A stretch of DNA of 64,000 bases from Pantoea allii (GCF_002307475.1 NZ_NTMH01000034.1:124001-188000), one strand, 5' to 3'. Numbered from the stretch's first letter, positions 29,594-41,403 are shown. Numbers and translations are program-made. Notes: a model not told the origin generated them from the sequence alone.

Positions 29594-30673
29594 TTACAGA
29601 ACGTCAACGGCGTTGAGTTCTTTGAACGCCTGCTCCAGACGCACCACCATGGATGCCTGAGCAGAGCGCAGCCATACACGTGGATCGTAGTATTTCTTGT
29701 TTGGCTTGTCTGCGCCTTCTGGGTTACCCAGTTGCGCCTGCAGATAGCCTTCGTTCTTTTTGTAGTACTGCAGGATGCCGTCCCAGGTTGCCCATTGGGT
29801 ATCGGTATCGATATTCATCTTGATCACGCCGTAGCTGATAGACTCTTCGATTTCTGCAGCAGATGAACCTGAACCACCGTGGAATACAAAGTCCAGCGCG
29901 TTGTGCGGCAGACCGTGTTTTTCACAAACATATTTCTGTGAATCACGCAGAATCGTTGGGGTCAGTTTTACGTTGCCTGGCTTGTAAACGCCGTGCACGT
30001 TACCGAAGGATGCCGCAATGGTGAAACGCGGGCTGATCGCATTCAGTTTTTCGTACGCGTAGTTTACGTCTTCTGGCTGGGTGTAAAGTGCAGAAGCGTC
30101 CATATGGCTGTTATCTACGCCATCTTCTTCACCACCGGTGCAGCCCAGTTCGATTTCCAGGGTCATGTCGATTTTCGCCATGCGCGCCAGGTATTTGCTG
30201 CTGATTTCGATGTTTTCTTCCAGTGACTCTTCAGACAGGTCGATCATGTGAGAAGAGAACAGTGGCTTACCGGTTTTCTTGAAGTGCTCTTCGCCCGCGT
30301 CCAGCAGGCCGTCGATCCACGGCAGCAGTTTCTTGGCGCAGTGGTCGGTATGCAGGATAACCGGCACGCCGTACTGTTCAGCCATCAGATGCACGTGATG
30401 TGCGCCAGAGATAGCACCGAAAATCGCTGCGCCCTGTGGCTTGTCTGTTTTAAAACCTTTACCGGCGATGAATGCAGCACCACCGTTGGAGAACTGTACG
30501 ATAACCGGCGCTTTTACTTTCGCGGCAGCTTCCAGTACAGCGTTAATTGAGTCGGTGCCGACGCAGTTGACCGCTGGCAGAGCGAATTTGTTCTCTTTCG
30601 CTACTTTGAAGATCTTCTGAACGTCATCACCAGTGACAACGCCGGGTTTTACGAAATCAAAAATTTTAGACAT
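29594..30673 (-). CDS. fbaA: Fructose-bisphosphate aldolase class II
   Basis: Zn-dependent aldolase of glycolysis and gluconeogenesis. It has 359 residues, equal to E. coli. Metal ligands lie in LHTDHCAKKLLPWID, ELGCTGGEEDGVDNSHM and the C-terminal FVFHGGSGSSAAEI; the phosphate-binding INIDTDTQWA-type motif is present as MNIDTDTQWATWDG. It is the last gene of epd-pgk-fbaA, 109 bases after pgk, with hairpins in that gap that suggest separate promoters or processing. Confidence 0.98.
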   Translation of the reverse strand: MSKIFDFVKPGVVTGDDVQKIFKVAKENKFALPAVNCVGTDSINAVLEAAAKVKAPVIVQFSNGGAAFIAGKGFKTDKPQGAAIFGAISGAHHVHLMAEQYGVPVILHTDHCAKKLLPWIDGLLDAGEEHFKKTGKPLFSSHMIDLSEESLEENIEISSKYLARMAKIDMTLEIELGCTGGEEDGVDNSHMDASALYTQPEDVNYAYEKLNAISPRFTIAASFGNVHGVYKPGNVKLTPTILRDSQKYVCEKHGLPHNALDFVFHGGSGSSAAEIEESISYGVIKMNIDTDTQWATWDGILQYYKKNEGYLQAQLGNPEGADKPNKKYYDPRVWLRSAQASMVVRLEQAFKELNAVDVL

Positions 30674-30727
30674 GATTGTGTCCTGTTTCGTGACCGGTTA
30701 TCCCCAATACGGGGACAGCGATTTAAA

Positions 30728-30773
30728 CGCCCTGTTTCGGGCGAGTTTTCAGGCGATGCCGCAGGGCATCGCC
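30728..30773 (-). other. Two hairpins between pgk and fbaA
   Basis: CGCCC/GGGCG (30728-30732 with 30739-30743) and GGCGATGC/GCATCGCC (30752-30759 with 30766-30773, loop CGCAGG). Neither has a T run, so they probably act in mRNA processing or stability between pgk and fbaA (inference). Confidence 0.6.
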
Positions 30774-30782
30774 CCCAAAGGA

Positions 30783-31946
30783 TTACTGCTTCGCACGCTC
30801 TTCCAGCATGGCTACGGCAGGCAGTTTTTTGCCTTCAACGAACTCAAGGAAGGCACCGCCGCCGGTAGAGATATAGGAGATTTTGTCTTCGATCCCAAAC
30901 AGATCGATGGCAGCCAGCGTATCACCGCCGCCTGCCACTGAGAATGCGTCGCTGTCTGCAATCGCGTTTGCCACAATTTCGGTGCCTTTACGGAAGTTCG
31001 GGAACTCAAACACGCCAACCGGGCCATTCCACAGGATGGTTTTGGCATTCTTCAGAATGGTTGCCATGGCCTGAGCAGTTTCGTCGCCGAAGTCCATAAT
31101 CTCTTCGTTATCTGCGACTTCTGAAACCTTTTTCACGGTTGCCGGGGCAGTTTCAGAGAATTCCGTGCCAACACGGGAGTCGGTTGGAACAGGAATACCA
31201 TATTGATCGCGCAGGCCTTTTGCCGCCTCAACGAAGTCTGGCTCGTACAGCGATTTGCCCACGTTGTTGTCGATCGCGACAAAGGTATTCGCAATGCCAC
31301 CGCCGACAATCACGGTATCAGCAATCTTCACCAGCGACTGCAGCACATCGAATTTGGTCGATACTTTAGAACCCCCCACCACGGCCACCAGCGGACGCTC
31401 AGGGCTTTTCATCACTTTACCCAGCGCTTCCAGTTCTGCAGACAGCAGTGGACCTGCACAGGCGACAGGCGCAAATTTACCGACGCCGTGCGTCGATGCC
31501 TGGGCGCGGTGCGCGGTACCAAACGCATCCATCACGAAGACGTCGCACAGCGCAGCATATTTCTTAGACAGCGCTTCGTCGTCTTTCTTTTCGCCTTTGT
31601 TAAAGCGCACGTTTTCCAGCACCACCAGTTCACCTGCGCCGATGTCGACACCGTCAAGGTAGTCTTTCGCCAGGGTAACCTGAGTACCGTTCAGTTTTTC
31701 TTTCAGGTAGTTCACTACTGGCAGCAGTGAGAATTCTTCATTGTATTCACCTTCGGTCGGGCGACCCAGGTGAGAGGTAACCATCACTTTGGCGCCCTGT
31801 TTCAACGCCGCTTCGATAGTTGGCAGTGAAGCACGAATACGTGCATCCGACGTCACTTTCCCTTCTTTCACTGGTACGTTGAGATCGGCGCGAATTAATA
31901 CGCGTTTGCCAGCAAGATCCAGATCGGTCATCTTAATTACGGACAT
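30783..31946 (-). CDS. pgk: Phosphoglycerate kinase
   Basis: Transfers phosphate between 1,3-bisphosphoglycerate and ADP. The length of 387 residues equals E. coli. The substrate-binding N-domain has [20 protein letters not shown] and [16 protein letters not shown]; the nucleotide-binding C-domain has [33 protein letters not shown] and the hinge [15 protein letters not shown]. It lies 51 bases downstream of epd and upstream of fbaA, the enterobacterial order. Confidence 0.98.
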   Translation of the reverse strand: MSVIKMTDLDLAGKRVLIRADLNVPVKEGKVTSDARIRASLPTIEAALKQGAKVMVTSHLGRPTEGEYNEEFSLLPVVNYLKEKLNGTQVTLAKDYLDGVDIGAGELVVLENVRFNKGEKKDDEALSKKYAALCDVFVMDAFGTAHRAQASTHGVGKFAPVACAGPLLSAELEALGKVMKSPERPLVAVVGGSKVSTKFDVLQSLVKIADTVIVGGGIANTFVAIDNNVGKSLYEPDFVEAAKGLRDQYGIPVPTDSRVGTEFSETAPATVKKVSEVADNEEIMDFGDETAQAMATILKNAKTILWNGPVGVFEFPNFRKGTEIVANAIADSDAFSVAGGGDTLAAIDLFGIEDKISYISTGGGAFLEFVEGKKLPAVAMLEERAKQ

Positions 31947-31997
31947 GGTGAACCCTCTCGTTGATTCTCATAAGTTTTGCCAGACGCAAACCGCGTC

Positions 31998-33017
31998 TTA
32001 CCTGAAACCGCTTGCGGCCATCGCTAACGTTGTGTCGAGCATTCGGTTAGCAAAGCCCCATTCGTTGTCACACCAGACCAGGGTTTTGATCAGATGCTGA
32101 CCGCTGACCCGCGTTTGTGTACCGTCCACAATGGCACTGTGCGGATCATGGTTGAAATCTACTGAGACTAACGGCAATTCCGTATAGTCAACTATACCAC
32201 GAAATGCCCCTTCTGCCGCGCTTTGCAACAAGGCGTTAACCTCGCAGGCCCGTACGGGCTGGCGTACAGAAACGCTGAGATCAATGGCTGTCACGTTGAT
32301 CGTCGGCACGCGAACCGCGATGGCTTCGAAGCGATCGTTAAATTTCGGAAAAATACGCGTAATGCCCGCCGCCAATCGGGTATCGACCGGGATGATAGAC
32401 TGACTGGCCGCACGCGTACGGCGCAGATCGCTGTGATAAGCGTCAATCACCTGCTGATCGTGCATCGCCGAATGGATGGTCGTTACCGTGCCCGACTCAA
32501 TACCAAAGGCGTCATCCAGTAGCTTAATCACCGGAATGATGCAGTTGGTGGTACAGGATGCATTAGAGACAATACAGTCCGTTTGTTTCAGTTCCTGCTC
32601 GTTGACGCCGTACACCACGGTTGCATCAAGATCGTTACCACCCGGATGGGAAAACAGGACTTTTTTCGCCCCCGCACGCAAATGGGCTTCGCCATCGTCG
32701 CGGGAACCATAAACGCCGGTACAGTCCAGCACCACGTCAACGTTAAGCTCGCGCCAGGGCAGCTCATCCAGTCCGGCATGGTGCAGAATGCGAATAATAT
32801 CGTCCCCGACCCACAGCTGGTCACGCTCCTGACGGACATCCAGTGCAAAACGTCCATGGCTGGTGTCGTACTTCAGCAGGTGCGCCATGCCTGCGGCTTC
32901 AGCCAGTTCGTTAACCGCCACCACCGTAATTTCAGCGCGGCGCCCCGTTTCATACAGTGCACGCAACACGTTGCGTCCAATGCGACCAAAGCCGTTTATC
33001 GCTACCCGAATGGTCAT
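31998..33017 (-). CDS. epd: D-erythrose-4-phosphate dehydrogenase
   Basis: NAD-dependent oxidation of erythrose-4-phosphate to 4-phosphoerythronate, feeding pyridoxal phosphate synthesis. It has 339 residues, as in E. coli. GAPDH fold with the NAD motif [15 protein letters not shown] and the catalytic Cys in [14 protein letters not shown]. Epd rather than GapA is shown by position and by [20 protein letters not shown] 33017 ([11 protein letters not shown]) is chosen over a 35-codon upstream extension that has no GAPDH homology. Confidence 0.97.
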   Translation of the reverse strand: MTIRVAINGFGRIGRNVLRALYETGRRAEITVVAVNELAEAAGMAHLLKYDTSHGRFALDVRQERDQLWVGDDIIRILHHAGLDELPWRELNVDVVLDCTGVYGSRDDGEAHLRAGAKKVLFSHPGGNDLDATVVYGVNEQELKQTDCIVSNASCTTNCIIPVIKLLDDAFGIESGTVTTIHSAMHDQQVIDAYHSDLRRTRAASQSIIPVDTRLAAGITRIFPKFNDRFEAIAVRVPTINVTAIDLSVSVRQPVRACEVNALLQSAAEGAFRGIVDYTELPLVSVDFNHDPHSAIVDGTQTRVSGQHLIKTLVWCDNEWGFANRMLDTTLAMAASGFR

Positions 33018-33258
33018 CTTTCTCCTGCCAAACCAGACTGAAAAAAAGGTGCTGATAGCCTGAGCGTTTCGCTGCATTTTGTACAGGAGATTCTTAGCCC
33101 GGGACAGGGCAAAGCGGCCCAAACTGAAACGGTTCAGCTAGGATAATGGAAGGAAGGAATAACGGGAATGATTGCGATCAAGGGCGCTGCTTATTTTTGG
33201 ATCTACGTCACAAAAATGGGCAAAAAATCGCTATTACTGGAGGAATAATTTGGTTAAT

Positions 33259-33317
33259 AAGGGGACGGATTCCGCCCCCTTTAATCAGAAGGCAGGCGCG
33301 CATTCACTCGCCTGCCT
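33259..33317 (-). terminator. Tandem hairpin terminators after tktA
   Basis: Two stem-loops in the 307-base epd-tktA gap. The first downstream of tktA is AGGCAGGCG (33317-33309) with CGCCTGCCT (33298-33290). The second has arms 33281-33276 and 33264-33259 (AAGGGG/CCCCTT, extended by inner pairs), followed by ATTAACC. Neither T tract is long. The rest of 33018-33258 shows no gene and should hold the epd promoter. Confidence 0.7.
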
Positions 33318-33324
33318 CTCTTTA

Positions 33325-35319
33325 CTATGCCAGCAACGCTTTGGCTTTCGCTACCACGTTATCTACCGTGAAGCCAAAGACTTCAAACAGCTTCTCAGCT
33401 GGCGCTGACTCACCAAAGGTAGTCATGCCGATGATTGCGCCGTTCAGACCGGTATATTTAAACCAGTAATCTGCAATACCGGCTTCAATCGCAACGCGTG
33501 CGGCAACGGCTTTTGGCAGGACCGATTCACGATATTCAGCCGACTGCTTGTCGAAGGCATCGGTAGAGGGCATGGATACTACACGTACCTTACGGCCTTC
33601 ATCGGTCAGCTTCTGATACGCGGCTACAGCCAGTTCAACTTCGGAACCGGTGGCAATCAGGATCAGCTCTGGCGTGCCTGCGCTGTCTTTCAGCACGTAA
33701 CCGCCACGCGCGACGTTTGCCAGCTGCTCCGCGGTACGATCCTGCTGTGCCAGATTCTGGCGAGAGAAGATCAGTGCGCTTGGGCCGTCTTTACGCTCAA
33801 TGGCATATTTCCACGCAACCGCCGATTCAACCTGGTCACACGGACGCCACAGGCTCATGTTTGGCGTGGTGCGCAGGCTTGCCATCTGCTCTACCGGCTG
33901 GTGAGTCGGGCCATCTTCGCCCAGACCAATGGAGTCGTGGGTATAAACCATGATCTGACGAATTTTCATCAGGGCAGCCATACGGGCGGCGTTACGCGCA
34001 TACTCAACAAACATCAGGAAGGTTGCGGTGTAAGGCAGGAAGCCACCGTGCAGCGCCAGACCGTTAGCAATGGCGGTCATACCAAACTCACGCACGCCAT
34101 AATGGATATAGTTACCGGCTGCGTCTTCATTGATTGGCTTAGAACCTGACCAGATGGTGAGGTTGCTTGGTGCCAGGTCAGCAGAACCGCCCAGATATTC
34201 TGGCAGGATTTTACCAAAGGCTTCGATAGCATTTTGTGACGCTTTACGGCTGGCAATTTTCGCCGGATTCGCCTGTAACTGCTCGACAAACTTCTGCGAT
34301 TCCTGCTGCCAGTTAGCTGGCAGGTCATTGCTCATGCGGCGGGTAAACTCAGCGGCCAGCTCAGGGAAAGCCTTAGCATAGGCTGCAAATTTGGTATTCC
34401 ATGCCGCTTCTTTGGCCTGGCCCGCTTCTTTAGCATCCCATTCAGCATAAATATCTGAAGGAATCACGAAAGGAGGATATTCCCAGCCTAACTGCTTACG
34501 GGTCAGTGCAATTTCGTCATCGCCCAGTGGCGCGCCGTGTGAGTCATGAGTACCGGCTTTATTCGGTGAACCAAAACCAATAACGGTTTTGCACATCAGC
34601 AGTGAAGGCTTGTCGCTAACGGCTTTCGCTTCTTCAATCGCTTTGGCGATAGCATCGGCGTTGTGACCATCTACGCCGCGTACCACGTGCCAGCCGTACG
34701 CTTCGAAGCGCTTAGCGGTGTCATCGGTAAACCAGCCGTCAACGTGACCATCAATTGAAATGCCATTGTCATCATAGAATGCCACCAGCTTGCCCAGCTT
34801 CAGCGTACCCGCCAGCGAGCAAACTTCGTGTGAAATGCCTTCCATCATGCAGCCGTCACCCATAAAGACCCAGGTATTGTGGTCTACGATGTCATGGCCC
34901 GGACGGTTGAACTGCGCTGCCAGCGTGCGTTCAGCAATGGCAAAACCCACCGCGTTAGCAATGCCCTGCCCCAGCGGACCGGTGGTGGTTTCCACGCCGA
35001 CGGTATAGCCGTACTCAGGGTGACCCGGCGTTTTAGAGTGCAGTTGACGGAAGTTTTCCAGCTCACTGATCGGTAAATCGTAGCCGGTCAGGTGCAGCAG
35101 GCTGTAAATCAGCATGGAGCCGTGGCCGTTAGACAGCACAAAACGGTCACGATCGGCCCAGTGTGGGTTGGTTGGGTTATGATTGAGATAGCCGCGCCAC
35201 AATACTTCGGCGATATCCGCCATGCCCATCGGGGCACCCGGGTGTCCCGATTTAGCTTTTTGCACTGCATCCATACTTAACGCGCGAATGGCGTTGGCAA
35301 GATCTTTACGAGAGGGCAT
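33325..35319 (-). CDS. tktA: Transketolase 1
   Basis: TPP-dependent transketolase of the pentose phosphate pathway. It has 664 residues (E. coli 663). Features: [20 protein letters not shown] at the N-terminus, the TPP motif from [13 protein letters not shown] to about [10 protein letters not shown], the pyrimidine domain with [17 protein letters not shown], and the C-terminal domain with [11 protein letters not shown]. Its place upstream of epd matches E. coli tktA, not tktB. It is divergent from loiP across 270 bases. Confidence 0.98.
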   Translation of the reverse strand: MPSRKDLANAIRALSMDAVQKAKSGHPGAPMGMADIAEVLWRGYLNHNPTNPHWADRDRFVLSNGHGSMLIYSLLHLTGYDLPISELENFRQLHSKTPGHPEYGYTVGVETTTGPLGQGIANAVGFAIAERTLAAQFNRPGHDIVDHNTWVFMGDGCMMEGISHEVCSLAGTLKLGKLVAFYDDNGISIDGHVDGWFTDDTAKRFEAYGWHVVRGVDGHNADAIAKAIEEAKAVSDKPSLLMCKTVIGFGSPNKAGTHDSHGAPLGDDEIALTRKQLGWEYPPFVIPSDIYAEWDAKEAGQAKEAAWNTKFAAYAKAFPELAAEFTRRMSNDLPANWQQESQKFVEQLQANPAKIASRKASQNAIEAFGKILPEYLGGSADLAPSNLTIWSGSKPINEDAAGNYIHYGVREFGMTAIANGLALHGGFLPYTATFLMFVEYARNAARMAALMKIRQIMVYTHDSIGLGEDGPTHQPVEQMASLRTTPNMSLWRPCDQVESAVAWKYAIERKDGPSALIFSRQNLAQQDRTAEQLANVARGGYVLKDSAGTPELILIATGSEVELAVAAYQKLTDEGRKVRVVSMPSTDAFDKQSAEYRESVLPKAVAARVAIEAGIADYWFKYTGLNGAIIGMTTFGESAPAEKLFEVFGFTVDNVVAKAKALLA

Positions 35320-35589
35320 CTTCTACTCCAGTTCGGATTAATGATTTGCGCCTTAACCTGTTGTAATTAATCAGCTATCGGGCAAAGCACGGGGAAAAGT
35401 TTCACCACAATGTACATGAAAAACGGGGCAAAAGTAATGTGGTAAAACGCTAAATGTTCCCGCTTCGTCTGGCTTTTCCAGTAATGTCTGCTAGCAAAAT
35501 GGCCTATCGCGAACTATAACCTGTTGGTTCAACCACCTGGCGCAGATTCAGGTGATTGTTTTTTATCTTGTTACTTATGGGACGACAGA

Positions 35590-36345
35590 ATGAAAATTCA
35601 AAAAACGGCACTGGCTCTGGGCCTGGTTGCATTGCTAAGTGGTTGTGAAGGCGTAAACAGTGATGGTCTGCTGCAGTCGGGCGCACAGGCTTTCCAGGCT
35701 TACACCCTGAGCGATGCTCAGGTTAAGCAGCTCAGCGATCAATCCTGCGCCCAGATGGACAAAGAAAACCAGGTGGCACCGGCTGACAGCGAATACCAGC
35801 AACGTCTGAACAAAATCGCTGCGGCGCTGGGTGACAACATCAATGGCATCCCGGCGAACTACAAGGTTTATCAGACCAAAGATGTTAACGCATGGGCCAT
35901 GGCCAACGGCTGCATCCGCGTCTACAGCGGTCTGATGGATATGATGACCGACAATGAGGTCGAGGCGGTGCTGGGCCACGAAATGGGCCACGTTGCGCTG
36001 GGCCATACGCGCAAAGCGATGCAGGTCGCCTTCACCACGACGGCAGCACGTACCGCGGCAGCTTCGGCTGGCGGGATCATTGGTTCGCTGTCACAGTCAC
36101 AGTTGGGTGATTTGGGCGAAAAACTGGTGAATGCGCAGTTCTCGCAGACGCAGGAAACACAGGCCGATGACTACTCCTACAGCCTGCTGAAGAAGCGCGG
36201 TATTGATCCCGTTGGGCTGGCAACCAGCTTTGAAAAACTGGCAAAACTGGAGAAGGGCCGTCAAAGCTCTATGTTTGACTCGCATCCTGACTCGGAAGCC
36301 CGTGCTCAGCACATTCGCGATCGCATTGCCGCAGACGCTAAATAA
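35590..36345 (+). CDS. loiP: Outer-membrane metalloprotease lipoprotein LoiP (YggG)
   Basis: M48-family zinc protease anchored in the outer membrane; in E. coli it is induced at low osmolarity and works with BepA/YfgC. It has 251 residues. The lipobox LLSGC puts the lipidated Cys at 19. The zinc motif is HEMGH (130-134), the third ligand region is QETQADDYSYSLL, and a short hydrophobic AARTAAASAGGIIGSL follows. ATG 35590 is fixed by the lipoprotein signal; the 22-codon upstream extension is rejected. Convergent with speB. Confidence 0.95.
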   Translation: MKIQKTALALGLVALLSGCEGVNSDGLLQSGAQAFQAYTLSDAQVKQLSDQSCAQMDKENQVAPADSEYQQRLNKIAAALGDNINGIPANYKVYQTKDVNAWAMANGCIRVYSGLMDMMTDNEVEAVLGHEMGHVALGHTRKAMQVAFTTTAARTAAASAGGIIGSLSQSQLGDLGEKLVNAQFSQTQETQADDYSYSLLKKRGIDPVGLATSFEKLAKLEKGRQSSMFDSHPDSEARAQHIRDRIAADAK

Positions 36346-36353
36346 CGCGTTAT

Positions 36354-36383
36354 CAGAGGGATAACCCTGAGGTTATCCCTCTG
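36354..36383. terminator. Bidirectional hairpin between loiP and speB
   Basis: Perfect 13-bp stem CAGAGGGATAACC (36354-36366), loop CTGA, GGTTATCCCTCTG (36371-36383), filling the gap between the two converging genes. T tails are absent on both strands, so efficiency is uncertain. Confidence 0.75.
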
Positions 36384-36388
36384 TCACA

Positions 36389-37309
36389 TCAGCCTTTGTT
36401 GGCAGCCTGGACGTGCAACATGTCCAGCGCCAGGGTGGCCGCGGCAAGAGCCGTCAGATCGGCGTGATCGTAACCCGGTGCAACTTCCACCAGATCCATC
36501 CCCACGATATTCATGCCCTGTAAACCCCGAATCAGCTTGGTCGCTTTATCAGTGGTCAAACCGCCAATGACCGGCGTACCGGTGCCCGGTGCATGTGCAG
36601 GGTCCAGACAGTCGATATCAAATGTCAGATAGACCGGCAGATCGCCAACGGTGCGTTTAATTTCAGCCAGAATATCGTCCACGCTACGGTCGTTGACCTG
36701 AGCGGCATCCAGCACGTTGAAGCCCAGGCTCTTGTCGAACTCGGTACGAATACCAATCTGCACCGAGTGCTGAGGATCGATCAGCCCTTCCTTCGGTGCG
36801 GTAAAGAACATGGTGCCATGGTCAAACGTTGGGCCATTAGAGTAGGTATCGGTATGCGCGTCAAAGTGCACCAACGCCATTTTACCGAAGTGCTTCGCGT
36901 GCGCGCGCAGCAGAGGCAGCGTGACGTAGTGATCGCCACCGAAGGTCATCATACGTTTGCCGTTGGCCAGCAGTTTCTCTGCATGGGCCTGCAGCTTGTC
37001 AGACAGATCCTGTGAATCGCCAAAGGCATAAACCAGATCGCCACAGTCCACCACGTTCAGACGCTGACGCAGGTCAAACTCCCACGGCCAGCGGCAACCT
37101 TCCCAGGCGAGATTGGTCGAGATCTGACGGATAGCGCCTGGGCCAAGACGGCTGCCCGGACGGCCCGAGGTGGCCGCATCAAAGGGCACGCCGGTGATCA
37201 CCCACTCTGCATCGCTGTCGTAAGGCTGGAAATTTACCGGGAAACGCATAAAACCAAAGGCATTAGAAACCAGTGAATTGTCGTACTGATTGCCAAGGGT
37301 ATTGTACAT
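36389..37309 (-). CDS. speB: Agmatinase
   Basis: Mn-dependent ureohydrolase that converts agmatine to putrescine and urea. The length of 306 residues equals E. coli. The binuclear metal motifs are [28 protein letters not shown] and [17 protein letters not shown]. It is downstream of speA in the same direction with a strong terminator in between, suggesting its own promoter as in E. coli. Confidence 0.98.
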   Translation of the reverse strand: MYNTLGNQYDNSLVSNAFGFMRFPVNFQPYDSDAEWVITGVPFDAATSGRPGSRLGPGAIRQISTNLAWEGCRWPWEFDLRQRLNVVDCGDLVYAFGDSQDLSDKLQAHAEKLLANGKRMMTFGGDHYVTLPLLRAHAKHFGKMALVHFDAHTDTYSNGPTFDHGTMFFTAPKEGLIDPQHSVQIGIRTEFDKSLGFNVLDAAQVNDRSVDDILAEIKRTVGDLPVYLTFDIDCLDPAHAPGTGTPVIGGLTTDKATKLIRGLQGMNIVGMDLVEVAPGYDHADLTALAAATLALDMLHVQAANKG

Positions 37310-37367
37310 AAGTCGTCCTCTGTCTGTGCTTGAGTCGGGTCTGGCCCGCGCACCATGAAGGTTGAGA

Positions 37368-37410
37368 TAAAAAAATCCCTCCCGCGTCGTTAGGCCCGAC
37401 GAGGAAGGGA
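37368..37410 (-). terminator. Intrinsic terminator between speA and speB
   Basis: On the minus strand a 14-bp stem, arms 37410-37397 and 37389-37376 (imperfect, near TCCCTTCCTCGTCG with CGACGCGGGAGGGA), is followed by a run of T to about 37369. It limits speA transcript read-through into speB. Confidence 0.93.
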
Positions 37411-37467
37411 TGAGTTGCTGCCGATTATCAACAATGTCCCGGCAAGCTGCAAGCGCTTCGCGGGGCT

Positions 37468-39447
37468 TTATTCGTCTTCTAAATAGGTGTAGCCATACAG
37501 ACCACTTTCAAACTCTTGCAGGAACTGCTCGCGCAGTTCGTCATCCAGTTCGGAGGTCTGAATTTGCTTACGGAACAGCGTCATCAGTTCGTTTGGATCA
37601 AGCTGAACATACTGCAGCATATCGGCTACGGTATCGCCTTCATCCGACAGCTGGACTTCCACTTCCCCATTCTGGAACGCGAACACGTCAACCGCTTCGG
37701 TGTCACCAAACAGGTTGTGCATATTGCCCAGGATTTCCTGATAAGCGCCCACCATAAAGAAGCCGAGCATCGGTGGATTGTCCACGTCGTACTCGGGCAT
37801 CGGCATGGTTGTCGCAATCCCATCACCATCCACATAGTGATCGATGGTGCCGTCTGAGTCACAGGTGATATCCAGCAACACGGCGCGACGTTCCGGCTTT
37901 TTATTCAAGCCTTCCAGCGGAAGCACAGGGAACAGTTGATCAATGCCCCACGCATCCGGCATTGACTGGAACAGCGAGAAGTTAACGTAGATCTTGTCCG
38001 CCATACGTTCCTGCAGCTCGTCGATAATAGGACGGTGTGCACGGTTGCTGGGATCAAGATGCTGCTGAATATAGTGACAGATGCTCAGATAGAGTTGCTC
38101 TGCCCACGCGCGTTGCTTCAGGCTGTAAGTGCCCGATGAGTAACCCGTATGGATATCAAACAGGTCCATCTGGCTGTCATGAAGCCATTCACGCAGGGAG
38201 CGGCGGGTGTTCGGCTCGTGCATCTCCTGCCAGGTTTCCCACATGCTCAGGATAGGACGAGGCGCGTCTTCAATATCTGGCGCTTCTGGCTTACTGAATT
38301 CGTTACGCTCAACGCCGATGATGTTAGACACCAGCACCGTATGGTGCGCCGTAACTGCGCGACCGGATTCGGTGATAACCGTTGGGTGCTCAAGACCATG
38401 CTCGTCACAGGCCGCGCCAATTCCCCAGATCACATTGTTGGCATATTCATTCAGCCCGTAGTTAACCGAACAGTCGGACTGCGAACGGGTACCTTCATAG
38501 TCAACGCCCAGACCACCGCCGACGTCAAAGCACTTAATGTTGACGCCCAGTTTCGCCAGCTCAACATAAAAGCGTGCTGACTCACGTACGCCGGTGGCGA
38601 TATCGCGGATGTTAGACATCTGCGATCCCAAATGGAAATGCAGAAGCTGCAGGCTGTCCATCCGACCGGCTTCACGCATGATGTCGACCAGCTTAAGGAC
38701 CTGGGTGGCAGACAGACCAAATTTGGATTTCTCACCACCGCTCGACTGCCATTTACCGGAGCCTTGTGAAGCAAGACGGGCGCGAATACCCAGACGTGGC
38801 ACCACGTTCAGGCGTTCCGCTTCTTCCAGCACCATGCGCACTTCGGTCATCTTCTCAAGTACCAGATAAACCTTGTGACCAATCTTCTCGCCAATCAACG
38901 CCAGACGAATATATTCACGATCTTTGTAACCATTACACACAATCACTGAACGGGTCTGCCCGGCATGGGCCAGCACCGCCATCAGTTCGGCTTTTGAACC
39001 GGCTTCCAGGCCCAGCGGTTCGCCGGAGTTAATCAGAGATTCAATCACGCGCTTGTGCTGGTTAACTTTGATGGGGTAAACCAGGAAGTAATCACCGGTA
39101 TAGCCGTAAGACTCACGCGCACGTTTAAAAGCCCCGTTAATGGAGCGCAGGCGGTGTTGAAGAATCTGAGGGAAACAGAACAGTGCGGGCAGGCGTTGGC
39201 CTTGAGCCTCACGCTCCTTGACCAGCTTAGCCAGATCGACGCGCACATCCGGGCGATCCGGGTCCGGGCAGACGCTAATATGACCCAGTTCATTGACGTC
39301 ATAGTAGTTGTTGCCCCACCAGGCAATGTTATACGTTCGCAGCATCAGGCTGGCGTCTTGATCGTTCATCGCCACCTCCTGCATTGAGCGGAGTGCACCT
39401 TGTTCGCCAGCTGACGAACCCTTGATATTCTTCATGCCGTCAGACAT
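37468..39447 (-). CDS. speA: Biosynthetic arginine decarboxylase
   Basis: PLP enzyme that makes agmatine from arginine, the first step of the arginine route to putrescine. It has 659 residues (E. coli 658). The alanine-racemase-like barrel carries the PLP lysine in [35 protein letters not shown] and [17 protein letters not shown] mark the barrel, and [16 protein letters not shown] is the C-terminal active-site segment. ATG 39447 ([17 protein letters not shown]) corresponds to the E. coli start. The long upstream gap to metK is described separately. Confidence 0.97.
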   Translation of the reverse strand: MSDGMKNIKGSSAGEQGALRSMQEVAMNDQDASLMLRTYNIAWWGNNYYDVNELGHISVCPDPDRPDVRVDLAKLVKEREAQGQRLPALFCFPQILQHRLRSINGAFKRARESYGYTGDYFLVYPIKVNQHKRVIESLINSGEPLGLEAGSKAELMAVLAHAGQTRSVIVCNGYKDREYIRLALIGEKIGHKVYLVLEKMTEVRMVLEEAERLNVVPRLGIRARLASQGSGKWQSSGGEKSKFGLSATQVLKLVDIMREAGRMDSLQLLHFHLGSQMSNIRDIATGVRESARFYVELAKLGVNIKCFDVGGGLGVDYEGTRSQSDCSVNYGLNEYANNVIWGIGAACDEHGLEHPTVITESGRAVTAHHTVLVSNIIGVERNEFSKPEAPDIEDAPRPILSMWETWQEMHEPNTRRSLREWLHDSQMDLFDIHTGYSSGTYSLKQRAWAEQLYLSICHYIQQHLDPSNRAHRPIIDELQERMADKIYVNFSLFQSMPDAWGIDQLFPVLPLEGLNKKPERRAVLLDITCDSDGTIDHYVDGDGIATTMPMPEYDVDNPPMLGFFMVGAYQEILGNMHNLFGDTEAVDVFAFQNGEVEVQLSDEGDTVADMLQYVQLDPNELMTLFRKQIQTSELDDELREQFLQEFESGLYGYTYLEDE

Positions 39448-40083
39448 CGCGAACCTCAATTTTCCGTTGAAAGATAATAATGTAAACCGACTCAAAGGTC
39501 GGAAGTCTGAAAATTCGTTGCCACATATTACGTCATGCTCTGTCTGCGTCGCGAACCCGCACGATGCATCGTTGAATACCTAAGTGTAAAACACTCAGCC
39601 ATGTCAGGTGCAAAAGGGTCGCGAATAATTGACGACGCTCGCAGCCTGGGCGATATAAACCGCTATCGCGTCAGAGGTTAGCCAGCGCTTGTGTCGGGAT
39701 AATTACCGAAACCAATAAAATGTCGGCAGAAGAGAAATAAAGGTGGGAAACAGGATAACGCCGGCGCAACGCCAGCACGCGAAGAACCCGTGAGTGGGAA
39801 CATAAGGCTCATAACTCGTATCACCTCCGCACAGGTCAAAGACATGTGGAAAAGCATCAGGGTGAAAGCCAGACAGTTGTCTGACAGGCGCGACGCGCTA
39901 GCACGTCATCCTTTTTTTTCTGCTGAGAACGCAGCGGCGTTTTATACATTTTGCGCACAAAAAATGCAAAGAGATTATTTGCTTAATGCCTCCGCCATAA
40001 ACAGAATTATCCACTGCGCAGCATAAAGTTAACAGCGTAACCTCAAAAAGGGCTGGTAATTCGCTCACCCCGTAACCTAAAAT
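39448..40083. other. Long speA-metK divergent spacer, no credible gene
   Basis: About 800 bases separate speA from metK (39448-40251). I looked for an equivalent of E. coli yqgB in the speA leader. A CFTL-like codon string occurs on the minus strand (near 39593-39582) but the frame around it does not resemble YqgB, so none is called. A GTG frame at 39790-40026 (78 codons) has no recognisable homology. A short palindrome CAGACA/TGTCTG lies at 39870-39883. The right end holds the MetJ operator. Confidence 0.5.
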
Positions 40084-40107
40084 AGACGTCCAGATGGTTT
40101 TCCATCT
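40084..40107 (+). promoter_or_regulatory. MetJ operator (three tandem met boxes)
   Basis: Three contiguous 8-mers AGACGTCC (40084-40091), AGATGGTT (40092-40099) and TTCCATCT (40100-40107) resemble the met box AGACGTCT, the first at 7 of 8. Tandem boxes are what the MetJ-SAM repressor needs. They lie 145 bases before metK, giving end-product repression by SAM. Confidence 0.85.
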
Positions 40108-40251
40108 AAACAGGTTAATATCCAGGCGGTGTTGGCCTGCGTGCTGACACTACCTGACTGCTCACGGCTTTGCCTTAAGGGGCGTTAAGTCAGCTAATAC
40201 TCACTTGCGCTATGCAGTCGAATTCAAACCATTGGTAAGGTAAAGAACATA

Positions 40252-41403
40252 ATGGCTAAACATCTTTTTACATCCGAGTCCGTATCCGAAGGACATCCTG
40301 ATAAAATCGCCGACCAGATTTCTGATGCCGTGCTTGATGCCATCCTGGAACAGGATCCGAAAGCGCGTGTGGCCTGCGAAACTTACGTGAAAACCGGTAT
40401 GGTGCTGGTTGGCGGCGAAATCACCACCAGTGCCTGGGTCGATATCGAAGAAATCACCCGTAATACCGTTCGTGAAATCGGCTATGTTCATTCCGATATG
40501 GGCTTTGATGCCAACTCTTGCGCAGTGTTAAGCGCGATTGGCAAACAGTCTCAGGATATCAACCAGGGCGTTGACCGTAGCGATCCGCTGGAGCAAGGCG
40601 CGGGTGACCAGGGCCTGATGTTTGGCTATGCCACAAACGAAACTGATGTTCTGATGCCCGCACCGGTGACCTATGCGCACCGTCTGGTTCAGCGCCAGGC
40701 TGAAGTGCGTAAGAACGGCACGCTGTCATGGCTGCGCCCGGATGCTAAAAGCCAGGTGACCTTCCAGTACGACGACGGTAAAATTGTTGGGATTGATGCC
40801 GTCGTGCTGTCAACCCAGCACAGCGAAGACATCTCACAGACAGCGTTGCAGGAAGCGGTGATGGAAGAAATCATCAAGCCTGTCCTGCCTGCCGAGTGGC
40901 TGAATGCATCCACTAAATATCACATCAACCCGACTGGCCGTTTCGTTATCGGTGGCCCGATGGGTGACTGCGGCCTGACCGGTCGTAAAATCATTGTCGA
41001 TACTTACGGCGGGATGGCCCGTCACGGTGGCGGCGCATTTTCTGGTAAAGATCCGTCTAAAGTTGACCGTTCAGCCGCCTATGCTGCCCGCTATGTTGCC
41101 AAAAACATCGTGGCCGCGGGCCTGGCCGATCGTTGTGAGATTCAGGTTTCCTATGCGATTGGCGTCGCTGAGCCGACCTCTATCATGGTCGAGACCTTTG
41201 GCACAGAAAAAGTGTCTACTGAACAGCTGACCTTGCTGGTGCGCGAGTTCTTTGACCTGCGCCCTTATGGCCTGATTCAGATGCTGGACCTGCTGCATCC
41301 TATCTATAAAGAAACCGCTGCCTACGGCCACTTCGGTCGCGAGCATTTCCCTTGGGAAAAAACCGACAAAGCTGCCCAGCTGCGTGAGGCTGCGGGCCTG
41401 TAA
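40252..41403 (+). CDS. metK: S-adenosylmethionine synthase
   Basis: Makes SAM from methionine and ATP. It has 383 residues (E. coli 384). [20 protein letters not shown], the [12 protein letters not shown] hexapeptide-type motif, and the glycine-rich phosphate loop GGGAFSGKD mark the three-domain synthase. ATG 40252 follows AAGGTAAAGAACATA. It is preceded by MetJ boxes and followed by a strong terminator; single gene. Confidence 0.98.
   Translation: MAKHLFTSESVSEGHPDKIADQISDAVLDAILEQDPKARVACETYVKTGMVLVGGEITTSAWVDIEEITRNTVREIGYVHSDMGFDANSCAVLSAIGKQSQDINQGVDRSDPLEQGAGDQGLMFGYATNETDVLMPAPVTYAHRLVQRQAEVRKNGTLSWLRPDAKSQVTFQYDDGKIVGIDAVVLSTQHSEDISQTALQEAVMEEIIKPVLPAEWLNASTKYHINPTGRFVIGGPMGDCGLTGRKIIVDTYGGMARHGGGAFSGKDPSKVDRSAAYAARYVAKNIVAAGLADRCEIQVSYAIGVAEPTSIMVETFGTEKVSTEQLTLLVREFFDLRPYGLIQMLDLLHPIYKETAAYGHFGREHFPWEKTDKAAQLREAAGL

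Noticed and set aside
39582-39596. yqgB remnant upstream of speA
   Set aside because: A TGTTTTACACTT string encodes CFTL as in E. coli YqgB, but flanking codons do not match and no suitable start was found.
39790-40026. 78-codon GTG frame in the speA-metK spacer
   Set aside because: No convincing ribosome binding site, no recognisable family, and it lies in a promoter-rich region. Not called as a gene.
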